This document shows, one piece after another, positions 8,437-17,579 of a stretch of 28,795 nt of DNA (its first letter is position 1; each line of letters opens with the position of its first letter). The stretch is from JAQVSH01 sp964451605. Its GTDB lineage: Bacteria > Bacteroidota > Bacteroidia > Bacteroidales > UBA4181. The notes beneath the pieces are model-generated. The model saw only the letters and a list, made by a program, of their open reading frames with translations. It was not told the origin of the DNA and made no database searches. The translations under genes were made by a program, and so were the position numbers. The stretch spans positions 1 through 28,795 of the forward strand of contig CAYVJA010000037.1 in the NCBI GenBank assembly GCA_964451605.1. Direction: 5' to 3'.

Positions 8437-9246
8437 ATGAAGAGATACGTTTTTGTTTTCTGGCTTTTGCTGAGCACGCTGTTTTCCATCTCCTGTAACA
8501 ATTACCAGAAAATCCTGAAAACGAACGATTTTGTACTGATGTACAAAAAGAGTTTCGAGTACTATAACAAGGGCGACTATGCGCGGGCAACCGAACTTTT
8601 CGACCGTGTTGCCAGTGTTTACAAGGGCACCGACAAGGGCGACTCTACAGCCTTTTTTCAGGCTATGAGCTACTTCCGACAGAACGACTACCTGAACGCC
8701 TCGTTTCATTTCGATAATTTTTACAAAAACTTTCCCTACTCTCCTTTTTCGGAGGAGGCCATGTTTATGGCAGGCTTCTGCTACTACAAACGGAGCCCCA
8801 GAGCCGAACTCGATCAGCAGGACACTATGCTTGCCATTGAGGTGCTACAGGAGTTTATTCGAAAAAATCCCGGAAGTAAATTTGTTGAGGCTGCGCAGGG
8901 CTATATAAACAGTCTGCACGACAGGCTGGTGGAAAAGTCGTATATCAGCGCAAAACTCTATTACGAAATGGGCGACTATAAAGCAGCTGCCACTTCGCTG
9001 GCCATTGCTTTGGGTGAGTATCCCGAGACAAAGCATCGCGAAGAGATTCTCTTCCTTACCCTGAAGTCGAAATATCTGTTTGCCGAAAAGAGCATTGAGG
9101 AGAAACAACGTGAAAGGTTTCAGGACACTGTCGACGAATATATGTCGTTTGCCGCAGAATTCCCGGAAAGCGAACACATTTCCGATGCCAAAAAGATGTT
9201 CGACGTGGCCAGTAAATACGTGCCGGTCGATGAACTGAAAAAATAA
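8437..9246 (+). CDS. bamD: Outer membrane assembly lipoprotein BamD
   Basis: BamD is the essential lipoprotein partner of BamA in folding outer-membrane beta-barrels. The 269-residue protein has a lipoprotein signal peptide ending in FSISC, so Cys20 would be lipidated. It is followed by tetratricopeptide-like repeats with the usual spacing of Tyr, Gly and Ala (YYNKGDYARATELFDRVA, then AMSYFRQNDYLNASFHFDNF, and LYYEMGDYKAAATSLAIA). Length and repeat content match the family. It opens the conserved Bacteroidota cluster bamD-rpoZ-coaBC and is followed 18 bases later by rpoZ. In Bacteroidota this protein is sometimes labelled only as a TPR or YfiO-type protein. Confidence 0.93.
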   Translation: MKRYVFVFWLLLSTLFSISCNNYQKILKTNDFVLMYKKSFEYYNKGDYARATELFDRVASVYKGTDKGDSTAFFQAMSYFRQNDYLNASFHFDNFYKNFPYSPFSEEAMFMAGFCYYKRSPRAELDQQDTMLAIEVLQEFIRKNPGSKFVEAAQGYINSLHDRLVEKSYISAKLYYEMGDYKAAATSLAIALGEYPETKHREEILFLTLKSKYLFAEKSIEEKQRERFQDTVDEYMSFAAEFPESEHISDAKKMFDVASKYVPVDELKK

Positions 9247-9264
9247 CGAAAACCCTTATATCAA

Positions 9265-9591
9265 ATGGATTACAAAAAATCGAAAGCCAGTCTTACTACG
9301 GTTACCCGCGACCTGGTAAAACTCGAAGAGGAGACGGGAAATGTCTACGAATCGGTAATGATTATCGCCAAACGTGCCAATCAGATCAGTGTAGAGCTGA
9401 GACAGGAGTTGAATCGCAAACTGGAGGAGTTTTCGAGTGTTACCGATAACCTGGAAGAGGTCTTCGAAAATCGCGAACAGATTGAGATCTCTAAATTCTA
9501 CGAACGGCTTCCCAAGCCTGCACTGATTGCTACCGAGGAGTTCCTCGATAATGAAATCTATTTCCGCCGGCCGGTTCAAGCGGCCGAATAA
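9265..9591 (+). CDS. rpoZ: RNA polymerase omega subunit, Bacteroidota type
   Basis: This 108-residue protein fits the phylum-specific form of omega, the small subunit that helps fold and stabilise the beta-prime subunit of RNA polymerase. Key stretches are TGNVYESVMIIAKRANQISV, the equivalent of the conserved omega helix that contacts beta-prime, and NLEEVFENREQIEISKFYE, typical of the phylum. The end, KPALIATEEFLDNEIYFRRP, also fits. It is longer than E. coli omega (91 residues) and diverged from it, so simple searches with the E. coli protein may miss it. It lies between bamD and coaBC, its usual place in Bacteroidota. Confidence 0.9.
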   Translation: MDYKKSKASLTTVTRDLVKLEEETGNVYESVMIIAKRANQISVELRQELNRKLEEFSSVTDNLEEVFENREQIEISKFYERLPKPALIATEEFLDNEIYFRRPVQAAE

Positions 9592-9601
9592 AACTGCATA
9601 A

Positions 9602-10819
9602 GTGAGGCTGCAGGGGAAACATATCCTTTTGGGCGTTACCGGAAGTATTGCCGCCTATAAAGCTGCACTGCTTATTCGGATCCTGGTAAAGGAGGGCGCT
9701 GAGGTCAGGGTGGTAATGACCCCCCTGGCCAAGTCGTTTATTACCCCTCTTACCCTTGCCACCCTATGCAAACAGCCCATTTTGGTCGATTTTTTCGATC
9801 CTGAAAATGGAAGCTGGAACAGTCATGTATCGTTAGGGTTATGGGCCGATGCGTACCTGATTGCACCGGCCACTGCCAATACGCTGGCAAAGATGGCAAA
9901 TGGCATTGCCGATAATCTTTTGCTCACCAGCTATCTTTCGGCCAGATGCAAGGTTTTTGCCGCGCCGGCCATGGATCTCGATATGTACCGCCATCCTGTC
10001 ACGCAAGAGAATCTGCAACGGTTGCGCAGCCGGGGAGTCGAAATCATTGAGGCTGCCTCCGGCGAACTTGCCAGCGGACTCGAAGGGCAGGGCCGAATGG
10101 AAGAGCCGGAAAAGATTGCAGAGGTTCTGGCTGCCTTTTTCGATAAAAAAAAAACCGCATCCTCGCCCCTTGAGGGGAAATATCTCCTGATTACAGCAGG
10201 GCCCACCTACGAGAAGATTGATCCGGTTCGCTATCTCGGCAATTTTTCGTCGGGCAAAATGGGGTACGCGCTTGCAGAAGAGCTGGCCTCACGAGGAGCC
10301 AACGTAACACTGATAAGCGGGCCCACCCACCTTTCTGTTTCGCACCCTCGTATCGAAGTCATCCGGGTGACCTCAGCTGCCGAGATGCTGGAGGCCTCTC
10401 TGGCTTGCTTTGACACTTCCGACGGAGCCATCATGGCAGCGGCTGTAGCCGATTATACCCCGGCCGAACCTGCCGAAGAAAAAATGAAGAGAGGCCCTTC
10501 GGATATGCAGATTCCCCTTAAACCCACCACCGATATTGCTGCCACACTCGGCGCAAGAAAAAGAGCGGGACAGGTACTCGCAGGATTTGCCCTGGAGACC
10601 CAACAAGAGGAGCTTCACGCCATTGAAAAACTTAAAAAGAAACATCTCGACTTTATTGTGCTGAACTCTCTGCGTAATGAAGGGGCTGGATTTCAAACCG
10701 ATACCAATCAAGTCACCATTTTCGACGCTATGGGCAGATCTTTTGCCTTTCCGTTGAAGCCGAAAAGTGAGGTGGCTTCCGATATTGCCGACAAGTTTTC
10801 CGAATATTTCCACACATGA
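9602..10819 (+). CDS. coaBC: Bifunctional CoaBC (PPC decarboxylase / PPC synthetase)
   Basis: CoaBC makes 4'-phosphopantetheine from 4'-phosphopantothenate in coenzyme A synthesis: CoaB adds cysteine using CTP and CoaC decarboxylates the product with FMN. The CoaC half (about 1-185) has GVTGSIAAYKAALL and the catalytic His75 (SWNSHVSLG). The motif usually PxMNxxMW reads PAMDLDMY, and the position of the E. coli active-site Cys158 is Ser158 (ELASGLEGQGRM). The CoaB half (about 195-405) shows LITAGPTYEKIDPVRYLGN, FSSGKMGYALAEE, AAAVADYTP and KKHLDFIVLN. I accept the GTG start at 9602, ten bases after rpoZ, because no in-frame ATG precedes the conserved start. The TGA overlaps the next ATG by four bases (ATGA), implying coupled translation. 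Confidence 0.95.
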   Translation: MRLQGKHILLGVTGSIAAYKAALLIRILVKEGAEVRVVMTPLAKSFITPLTLATLCKQPILVDFFDPENGSWNSHVSLGLWADAYLIAPATANTLAKMANGIADNLLLTSYLSARCKVFAAPAMDLDMYRHPVTQENLQRLRSRGVEIIEAASGELASGLEGQGRMEEPEKIAEVLAAFFDKKKTASSPLEGKYLLITAGPTYEKIDPVRYLGNFSSGKMGYALAEELASRGANVTLISGPTHLSVSHPRIEVIRVTSAAEMLEASLACFDTSDGAIMAAAVADYTPAEPAEEKMKRGPSDMQIPLKPTTDIAATLGARKRAGQVLAGFALETQQEELHAIEKLKKKHLDFIVLNSLRNEGAGFQTDTNQVTIFDAMGRSFAFPLKPKSEVASDIADKFSEYFHT

Positions 10820-11730
10820 AACGGTTTGCCCGGATAGTATTACTGCTTTTGCTCCCTCTGCTCTCGTTTTCGGCGATTGCTCAGGAGTTGAAGTGCCGGG
10901 TATCGATCAATACCTCTCAGCTGCAGAGCAATAACCGCCGGCTTTTCGGACTGCTCGAAAACGAGATTTCGCGTTTTATGAATGGCCGTTCATGGACAGG
11001 CCAGAATTATAGTGTGGAGGAGCGGATTGAGTGCAGTCTCTTTCTTACGCTTTCGGGTGAGTCGGGAAACGATTTCAGAGGGATGCTTCAGATCCAGGTA
11101 GAAAGACCGGTCTTTGGCGCCACCTATAAAACCCTCCTTTTAAACTATATCGACCAGCTCGTGGAGTTTAGCTACATAGAGAGCGAAACCCTGGAATACA
11201 ACGAAACTGCCTTTACATCGAATCTCTCTTCCTTGCTGGCCTACTACGCCTACCTGATTATCGGGCTTGATGCCGATACCTTTGCCCCCCAGGGTGGAAC
11301 GCCATGGTATACAAAAGCAGAGGCCATTGTAGCAAACGCGCAAAATGCGCGGGAAAAGGGTTGGAAGGCTTTCGACGGAAGTGGCAACCGGAACCGTTAC
11401 GCCCTGATTCAGAACCTTCTCGACAGCAAATACCGGGGCGTTCGTGCCTTTCTGTACGACTATCACCGCCTGGGGCTCGACAAACTTTCTCAATCGGTTA
11501 CCGACGGACGAGCCAAAGCCCTCGAAAGTGTGATGCTGCTTAAAGATGTCCACGCCTCCCGACCCGACAGTTATATGGTTTGGATTCAACTGCTTTGCGA
11601 TGCCAAGGCCGATGAGTGGATAGCGCTCTTCTCTAAGCTTTCGGAAATGGAGAAGCAGACCACTGCCCTGATGTTAAAGCAGATGAATCCATCGAACATT
11701 ACCAAATACGATCGGCTGACAAAACCCTGA
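10816..11730 (+). CDS. DUF4835 family secreted protein (PorD-like)
   Basis: This 304-residue protein has a clear signal peptide (MKRFARIVLLLLLPLLSFSA, likely cleaved after IAQ). The mature part matches what I know of DUF4835: ELKCRVSINTSQL near the start, IECSLFLTL, VERPVFGATYKTLLLNYID, LLAYYAYLIIGLDADTF and FAPQGGTPWYTKAEAI. DUF4835 proteins lie next to coaBC and recN in many Bacteroidota, and some annotation sources call them type IX secretion protein PorD. I recall that name but cannot verify it here. It is translationally coupled to coaBC and ends six bases before recN. It probably works in the periplasm or at the outer membrane; a biochemical role is not visible from the sequence. Confidence 0.88.
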   Translation: MKRFARIVLLLLLPLLSFSAIAQELKCRVSINTSQLQSNNRRLFGLLENEISRFMNGRSWTGQNYSVEERIECSLFLTLSGESGNDFRGMLQIQVERPVFGATYKTLLLNYIDQLVEFSYIESETLEYNETAFTSNLSSLLAYYAYLIIGLDADTFAPQGGTPWYTKAEAIVANAQNAREKGWKAFDGSGNRNRYALIQNLLDSKYRGVRAFLYDYHRLGLDKLSQSVTDGRAKALESVMLLKDVHASRPDSYMVWIQLLCDAKADEWIALFSKLSEMEKQTTALMLKQMNPSNITKYDRLTKP

Positions 11731-11736
11731 AAGAGT

Positions 11737-13404
11737 ATGCTCTCCCGGCTGGTTATACAAAATTACGCCCTGATCCGATCGGTCGAGATTACTTTCGATA
11801 AGGGTCTTTCTATTATTACGGGCGAAACAGGGGCAGGAAAATCCATCATGCTGGGGGCATTAGGCCTCTTAACCGGCGACAGAGCCGACAGTTCTGTACT
11901 GTTCGACACCGAAAAGAAGTGTGTGGTGGAGGGCTGTTTCGAACTGGATCCTTACCATTTAGCCTCTTTTTTTCAGGAAAACGATCTTGACTATGAGGAC
12001 TCCTCTCTGATTCGCAGAGAGATTTCGGCCGACGGACGTTCCAGAGCCTTTATCAACGACACTCCGGTTACCCTTTCGGTTCTCAAGTTGTTGGGAAGCC
12101 GCCTGATAGATGTCCACTCGCAACACAACACACAGTACCTGCTTCAACCCGTTTTCCAGCTGCAGATTGTCGATGCCTTTGCCAACTGCCTTGCCGAAGT
12201 AAACCTTTTCGGAGAGCAGTACAAGCAGTATAAAAAGGGGTTGCATCAACTCGACTCCCTGAAGCAGGAGGCGGAAAACCGGAACAAAGAGACCGACTAC
12301 CTGCAGCACCAGTTCAACGAATTGCAGCAGGCTGCGCTGCAGGAAAACGAAGAGACCGAACTCGAAGAGGAGTTAATCCGTCTCACCCACAGTGAAGAAA
12401 TTTTGCGGGAAACTGCTCAGGCCAATGAGCTCCTCTCGGGAAGCGACTTCAACATCACGGGTATGTTACGCGAAGTAATCCAGAGGTTGGGTCATATTGA
12501 ATCCTTTTTCACCCCTGTTCAGCCCGCAAAAGAGCGGCTAGAATCGGTACTGATAGAACTGCGCGATATCGACCGCGACCTGGCGGCCATTCCCGCCTCT
12601 CTGCAAATTGATCCGCAACGAATCGAAGCCGTCTCAGCGCGGCTCGACCTCTTGAATGGATTGATGCACAAACACCGGGTAAAATCGGTTGAGGAGCTGA
12701 TGAGTGCCTGTAAGGAGATTGGCCAACGCCTGAACGACATTTCTACGCTCGACAGGGAGATTGAGCAGCTGGCCCTGCAACAAAAAGAGCGGCTCGAAAA
12801 ACTGCATACAGAGGCAAAACGGCTCTCCGAAGCCCGAAACCGGGTTGTACCTCTGATAGAATCGAAAATAGAGGAGAGGCTCCATGCCCTGGGCATGCCC
12901 GATGCCCGGTTTCGGATTGCACTGCAGGAGGAGGACTCACTCTCGGAAACGGGTTATAACCGGGCGCTCTTTCTCTTTTCGGCTCACTCCGATCTCGAGT
13001 TGCAATGGCTTAACAAGATTGCGTCGGGCGGAGAGTTATCCCGTATCATGCTGAGTATCAAAGCGGCAATCGCAGACACTCTGGCACTGCCAACCCTCAT
13101 TTTCGATGAAATTGATTCGGGCATTTCGGGCGAAATTGCCGATAAGATGGGCAGAATATTATCGGCAATGTCAAACAGAACACAGATTATCAATATTACC
13201 CATCTGCCTCAGGTAGCAGCCAAAGGTTCGGCTCATTATCATGTCTATAAGGAGGCCGGCAGCGAAACGGGCACACAAACCCGAATCCGTCAACTCACCC
13301 CTTCCGAACGCATCGAAGAGGTGGCCCGGATGTTAAGCGGTGCCACGGTTACCCCTGCAGCCCTTGAAAATGCCCGACAGTTACTGGGGCCGGAGAAGGG
13401 CTAA
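11737..13404 (+). CDS. recN: DNA repair protein RecN
   Basis: RecN is an SMC-like ATPase that holds and tethers DNA ends during double-strand-break repair. The 555-residue protein has the N-terminal ATPase half with Walker A GETGAGKS (29-36), a central coiled-coil region rich in Glu, Gln, Leu and Lys (about 150-370), and the C-terminal half with the ABC signature SGGELSR near 430 and Walker B TLIFDEIDSGISGEIA near 454. The His-loop NITHLPQVAAKG follows. Length and order are normal. It is the last gene of the tight bamD-to-recN run; the next gene has its own promoter box. Confidence 0.97.
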   Translation: MLSRLVIQNYALIRSVEITFDKGLSIITGETGAGKSIMLGALGLLTGDRADSSVLFDTEKKCVVEGCFELDPYHLASFFQENDLDYEDSSLIRREISADGRSRAFINDTPVTLSVLKLLGSRLIDVHSQHNTQYLLQPVFQLQIVDAFANCLAEVNLFGEQYKQYKKGLHQLDSLKQEAENRNKETDYLQHQFNELQQAALQENEETELEEELIRLTHSEEILRETAQANELLSGSDFNITGMLREVIQRLGHIESFFTPVQPAKERLESVLIELRDIDRDLAAIPASLQIDPQRIEAVSARLDLLNGLMHKHRVKSVEELMSACKEIGQRLNDISTLDREIEQLALQQKERLEKLHTEAKRLSEARNRVVPLIESKIEERLHALGMPDARFRIALQEEDSLSETGYNRALFLFSAHSDLELQWLNKIASGGELSRIMLSIKAAIADTLALPTLIFDEIDSGISGEIADKMGRILSAMSNRTQIINITHLPQVAAKGSAHYHVYKEAGSETGTQTRIRQLTPSERIEEVARMLSGATVTPAALENARQLLGPEKG

Positions 13405-13418
13405 ACCGCCAATTCTAT

Positions 13419-13426
13419 TATCTTTG
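13419..13426 (+). promoter_or_regulatory. -7 box TATCTTTG upstream of the SIS isomerase
   Basis: TATCTTTG fits TAnnTTTG and lies 19 bases before the ATG at 13446. No TTTG is seen at the normal -33 distance, which would lie in the end of recN. Confidence 0.5.
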
Positions 13427-13445
13427 TGTAGAAAATTCTTAAGCC

Positions 13446-14060
13446 ATGCAAAGCGAAATTCCAGCTCTGTTACAACGTGAGGCTAACGCCATTCTGAATA
13501 TCCCGGTTACTGACGCTTACGATAAAGCACTCGACCTCATCCATGAAGCCGTTCATAAACGGGGAGGTAAAGTGGTAGTGAGCGGTATGGGAAAGGCAGG
13601 ACAGATTGCCGTAAGTATTGCCACTACATTCAGTTCGACAGGCACCCCCGCGGTCTGGCTTCACCCCGCCGATGCACAGCATGGCGACCTGGGGGTTTTG
13701 CAACCCGACGACCTGTTGTTATTAATCTCCAACTCGGGTAAGACCCGCGAAATTGTAGAGCTGGTCTATCTGGCCCGCGACCTCAATCCGGTAGTTCCCA
13801 TTGTGGTGATTACAGGGAACAAAGAGAGTAAACTGGCCGAAATGGCCGATGTCTGTCTGCATACCGGCGGCCCTGCCGAACTTTGCCCCCTGGGCCTCTC
13901 CCCTACTATCTCTACCACCGTGATGAGCGTGATGGGCGACCTGCTGGTGGTGTTAATGATGAAGAGAATCGGCTTCACGGTTGCCGACTATGCCCTTCGT
14001 CATCATGGCGGCTATCTGGGCGAACAATCGAGACAGCGAAGTTCGGGTTCGGCCGGATAA
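13446..14060 (+). CDS. Single-domain SIS sugar-phosphate isomerase (KdsD-like)
   Basis: This 204-residue protein consists of one SIS domain: GKVVVSGMGKAGQIAVSIAT, the HPADAQHGDLGVL loop, LLLISNSGKTREIVELVYLA and the GGPAELCPLGLSPTISTT segment typical of arabinose-5-phosphate isomerases. Those enzymes convert ribulose 5-phosphate to arabinose 5-phosphate, the first step towards the Kdo of lipopolysaccharide. The classic enzyme has about 320 residues with two CBS domains after the SIS domain; this one stops at HHGGYLGEQS and has none. Single-domain isomerases of this type are known, including in Bacteroides, so I read it as complete. The cellular substrate could be another sugar phosphate. Confidence 0.85.
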   Translation: MQSEIPALLQREANAILNIPVTDAYDKALDLIHEAVHKRGGKVVVSGMGKAGQIAVSIATTFSSTGTPAVWLHPADAQHGDLGVLQPDDLLLLISNSGKTREIVELVYLARDLNPVVPIVVITGNKESKLAEMADVCLHTGGPAELCPLGLSPTISTTVMSVMGDLLVVLMMKRIGFTVADYALRHHGGYLGEQSRQRSSGSAG

Positions 14061-14075
14061 ATAGACAAAAAAGTG

Positions 14076-14083
14076 TACATTTG
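14076..14083 (+). promoter_or_regulatory. -7 box TACATTTG upstream of the lyase-like gene
   Basis: TACATTTG fits TAnnTTTG and lies 64 bases before the ATG at 14148. No good -33 TTTG is present at 19-21 bases. An ATG at 14099 is in another frame and gives no recognisable protein. Confidence 0.45.
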
Positions 14084-14147
14084 ATTTTCGGTTAACGGAT
14101 GGCGTTTCTGCTTGCCGGGGATGTTATCGTAAAACATTTGCCTCTTT

Positions 14148-16935
14148 ATGAAATCGATTGCACAACTCCTTCTCTTCTGCTTCCCGCTCCTCTCTCTCTC
14201 TTCGCAGGAGGCCCCTGTAAAATGGCTTTCCGAACGGCCCGAACTGGCTCAAGGCCAGAGTTGGGGTATTCCCTGGGCCAAAGGAATTACATCCAAAGGG
14301 CAGCAATTTGTGCTGCAGTCCGTATCGGGAAAGCGTTTCCCGGTTCAGGCGTGGCCTTTGGCCTACTGGCCCGATGGTTCTGTTAAATGGAGCGGTATGG
14401 CTGCTTCGTTACCGGCAAAGGAGGAGGGCCCGTTTACAGTAAAGGCAGCCGAACCTTACGCTACCCTGAACCTGCTCACTGCCACACAAGACGATAAAGC
14501 CATTACCATAGAAAATGGGATGTTTAAGGCTCGTATTCCTCTTTCGGGCAACCGGATAATTTCGGAGATCACCACCCGCGACCGTCAGGTGGTTTCGAAT
14601 GGCCGACTGATATGCATTCTGGAGAGCGGAAGCCGTGAGGCGGGCAGTGGCACCGTACAGTATGAAGAGTTCGAGGGCGAGATTTCGAAGGTTACCCTCG
14701 AACAGAACGGACCCATCCGCGCGGTGGTAAAGATTGAGGGAAAACACTATTCACAGAAACTGAACCGACGCTGGCTCCCCTTTATTGTGCGGCTCTATTT
14801 CTACGCGCAACAGGAGGATATTAAACTGGTTCACACCATTATGTACGATGGAAATCAAGAGACCGATTTCATCAAAGGCCTGGGAATTGTATTCGGTGTA
14901 CCCCTTCAGGAAGAGATACAGAATCGGCACGTTCGGTTTTCGGGACAGGATGGCGGATTATGGGCCGAACCGATTCAACCGCTCGATGGCCGCCGGTTCA
15001 TTACCCACGCCGAAGTACGCAGCCCCTACGGCTACCAACTGCAGGGCATCCGGATTCCCGACAAGGCCTCGTACACGGAACCTAATCAGAAACTTCTCAC
15101 CGATCTGGCCGTATGGGACGATTTTAAACTCACACAACTTACACCCAACGGCTTCTCTATAATAAAACGAACCGGAAACGAAGGCAGCTGGCTGGCTTCG
15201 GCTTCCGGAAAGAGAGCCGAAGGGCTTGCCTTTGTGGGTGACGTGAGTGGCGGTTTGGCTGTCGGTCTGAAGAACTTCTGGCAGTCTTTTCCGGCTGCAC
15301 TCGAGGTGCACGATGCCCGTAGTCGCGAAGCGCAGCTGAAAGTGTGGATGTGGTCGCCCGATGCGGCTGCCATGGATCTTCGCCATTACGACACCATTGC
15401 GCACGATCTGAACTCCTCGTACGAGGATGTCCAGGAGGGGCTGAGTACCCCGTACGGAGTGGCTCGTACCAGCGAACTCACCCTCTTTGTCACCCGTTCG
15501 GTTCCTTCGAAGGACACCTTTATGCAGATGAACCGGATGGGAGCTGCCCCGGAGCGTCTGGTAAGCACCCCGGAGTATTACCACCGCGCCGGAGCCTTTG
15601 GAAACCTCTGGAGCCTCCCCGACCGCAGCCATCCCACCGACGCCATCGCTGACTTGCTGTGGTTCCCTACCGGCGGCGGCAAGACGGAAGCGTACCTGGG
15701 CGTGGCGGCGTTCGCCATGGGCATCCGGCGTTTGCAGGGCGATNNNNNNNNNNCCCCGTCATGTATGGCGCTACGACGTGGGGGGCATGGCATGGGACAA
15801 CTCCGAGCTGGCTCCCGACCTTTGGCTCTGGTACAGCTTTCTCCGCTCGGGCAATGCCAACACCTTTACACTTGCCGAGGCCATGACCCGACACACCTCA
15901 GAAGTGGATTGCTACCACCTGGGAGAGTTGCAGGGATTGGGATCACGCCATAATGTATCGCACTGGGGGTGCGGCGCCAAAGAGGCACGTATCGGACAAG
16001 CGGGGTTCCGCCGGTTCTATTACTATCTCACCACCGACGAACGGGTAGGCGATGTGATGCGCGAGATGCTCAACGGCGATAAGGCCACTGTAGTGCTCGA
16101 CCCTATGCGTATTGCCATGCCGGTTAGTGTTGCACCTGTCGATGCGCCCACCCGGGTGAGATTCGGCCCCGACTGGATCAGTTTTGTGGCCAACTGGATG
16201 ACCGAATGGGAACGGACAGGCGACACAAAATGGCGCGATAAGATTACGACAGGGATGAGCGGCTTTGCGGCCATGCCTAACGGACTCTTTTCCGGGAAAG
16301 CGGTATTTGGATACGACCCCGCCACTGCAAAAATCACCCTGGCCGAAGCACATCGTAACGATCTGCACTCCAATCACCTGGCCACCATCATGGGAGGTGC
16401 GGAGATGATGTTCGAACTCTTTACCTTTTTGGAGCACAAGGAGTTTTTCAAGGTTTGGCTGGAGTATTGCCAGTACTATTCTATGCCACGTAACGACTCT
16501 GTCCGCACGGAGCGGACGGCAAAATATCCTTCGAACAGCTTTTTGGTTCCCCGTCTCACCGCCTACGCGGCCTATGTCATGAAAGACGAGAAGCTGGCTG
16601 CACGTGCCTGGTCGGAATTCCTGGGCAGAATGAATGGCTACTCCATGTACTCCACCACCCCGGTAGTGGCTCCCAACGTTCTCAACCCCATTGAGGAGAA
16701 CGCGGGAATCAGCACCAACAGCGTGGCCCAATGGGGGTTAAATGCCATTTTCATGCCTGCTTTGATTGGGAGTCAGATTCCCGATTTAACTCCGGCCGGT
16801 GCATCGAACCGGGGTGGAATGGGCTTCCTGTTCGGGATGCAAAACCCGCCTGCTCAGGCAGAGACCTCATCTGATCCGAAACAATTTCCGGAAGTTGGCC
16901 CGGCTATCCCGACAACCGGGCGCGCGAAACGATAA
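14148..16935 (+). CDS. Secreted exo-rhamnogalacturonan lyase-like protein, broken at a gap
   Basis: Signal peptide at residues 1-20 (MKSIAQLLLFCFPLLSLSS), then a beta domain with VLQSVSGKRFPVQAWPLAYW and PDGSVKWSGMA, and a helical domain with RHVWRYDVGGMAWDNSEL, WLWYSFLRSGNANTF, AEAMTRHTSEVDCYH and GSRHNVSHWGCGAKEARI. These match, from memory, the PcRGLX/PL26 exo-rhamnogalacturonan lyase family common in Bacteroidota pectin degraders. The frame is correct from 14148 to about 15635. It then passes into foreign sequence, then the 10-N gap, and resumes in a different frame at 15754 (PRHVWRYD), ending at TAA 16935. About 40-50 residues that normally join the two domains are missing. The gene is probably intact in the organism and broken only in this assembly. 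No other polysaccharide-utilisation genes adjoin it. Confidence 0.78.
15636..15743 (+). other. Foreign helicase P-loop segment at a contig end (probable chimera)
   Basis: In the frame of the upstream lyase part, these bases read DAIADLLWFPTGGGKTEAYL followed by GVAAFAMGIRRLQGD. WFPTGGGKTEAYLG is a helicase Walker A of the kind found in DrmA of DISARM systems and related helicases, and it does not belong in a pectin lyase. By hand count the last 96 bases have about 65 G or C (68%), above the surrounding DNA. The segment ends exactly at the N run. The left breakpoint is approximate, after SLPDRSHPT. Most likely a read or contig end from another genome was joined here. Confidence 0.75.
15744..15753. 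other. Assembly gap of 10 N inside the lyase-like gene
   Basis: Placeholder gap. The reading frame differs on the two sides, so the true distance is unknown and not ten bases. Confidence 0.97.
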
Positions 16936-16957
16936 CCGGCAATGATAAGCCCGCAAT

Positions 16958-17001
16958 GATAACGGGGTCTTCAGAGCAGTTTTCCTGAAGACCCCGTTAT
17001 C
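16958..17001. terminator. Strong hairpin between convergent lyase-like gene and def
   Basis: Perfect 17-bp arms GATAACGGGGTCTTCAG (16958-16974) and CTGAAGACCCCGTTATC (16985-17001) with a 10-base loop. It lies 22 bases after the lyase TAA and 2 bases beyond the def stop codon, so it can end transcripts from both sides. Neither flank has a long T run, so it is not a textbook intrinsic terminator. Confidence 0.8.
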
Positions 17002-17003
17002 GT

Positions 17004-17570
17004 TTAGCGTCGTTTATTCGAAGGGAGCACAACGCGATAGGCCACGTCGCTCTTCCCTTTGCCTATCCGGTCAATTTGTGAGGCCAGAAGACGCCGCTTC
17101 AGAGGATTCAGTTTGTCGATAAAGAGCTTTCCCTCCAGGTGATCGTACTCATGCTGAATAACCCGGGCCGCTACACCGGAAAAGTGTTGCTCGAAAGTCT
17201 GAAAGGTTTCGTCCTGATAACGTATGGTCACCTCAGCGGGTCGAACCACCTCTTCGTGGATACCGGGAACACTCAGACACCCCTCCTGAAAAGGGTAGGG
17301 ATCGCCCGAATAATCGAGAATCTCTGCATTAATAAAGACCTGTTTAAAATCGACCAGTGCAGGATCCTCTTCAGCATAAGGAGAGGCATCGATAACAAAA
17401 ATGCGTAACGACTTTCCGATTTGGGGAGCCGCGAGGCCTACGCCATCAATCTTATACATGGTGTCCCACATATCGGCAATCAGGGTATCTAAACCCTCCA
17501 TACCCTCTTCAACCGGCCCGGCCTTTCGCCGTAGGAGCGGACAACCCACTACATATACAGGCAATATCAT
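17004..17570 (-). CDS. def: Peptide deformylase
   Basis: The enzyme removes the formyl group from the N-terminal Met of new proteins. All three metal/active-site motifs are present: GVGLAAPQ (43-50), EGCLSVP (96-102, metal-binding Cys98) and QHEYDHLEG (139-147, two metal-binding His and the catalytic Glu). The length is 188 residues with the ATG at 17570 (MILPVYVVGCPLL). A TTG nine bases upstream would add three residues but is not needed. It is the last gene of the minus-strand operon, 9 bases after the ruvX stop, and is followed at once by the hairpin at 16958-17001. Confidence 0.97.
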   Translation of the reverse strand: MILPVYVVGCPLLRRKAGPVEEGMEGLDTLIADMWDTMYKIDGVGLAAPQIGKSLRIFVIDASPYAEEDPALVDFKQVFINAEILDYSGDPYPFQEGCLSVPGIHEEVVRPAEVTIRYQDETFQTFEQHFSGVAARVIQHEYDHLEGKLFIDKLNPLKRRLLASQIDRIGKGKSDVAYRVVLPSNKRR

Positions 17571-17579
17571 ATAAATCAA

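Noticed and set aside
14099..14386. Alternative start gene at ATG 14099
   Set aside because: It is out of frame with the lyase-like signal peptide at 14148 and gives no recognisable protein.
15636..15743. DISARM or other defence system based on the DrmA-like helicase motif
   Set aside because: Only about 35 codons are present, ending at an assembly gap, with no other defence gene in the window and a GC content unlike the surroundings.
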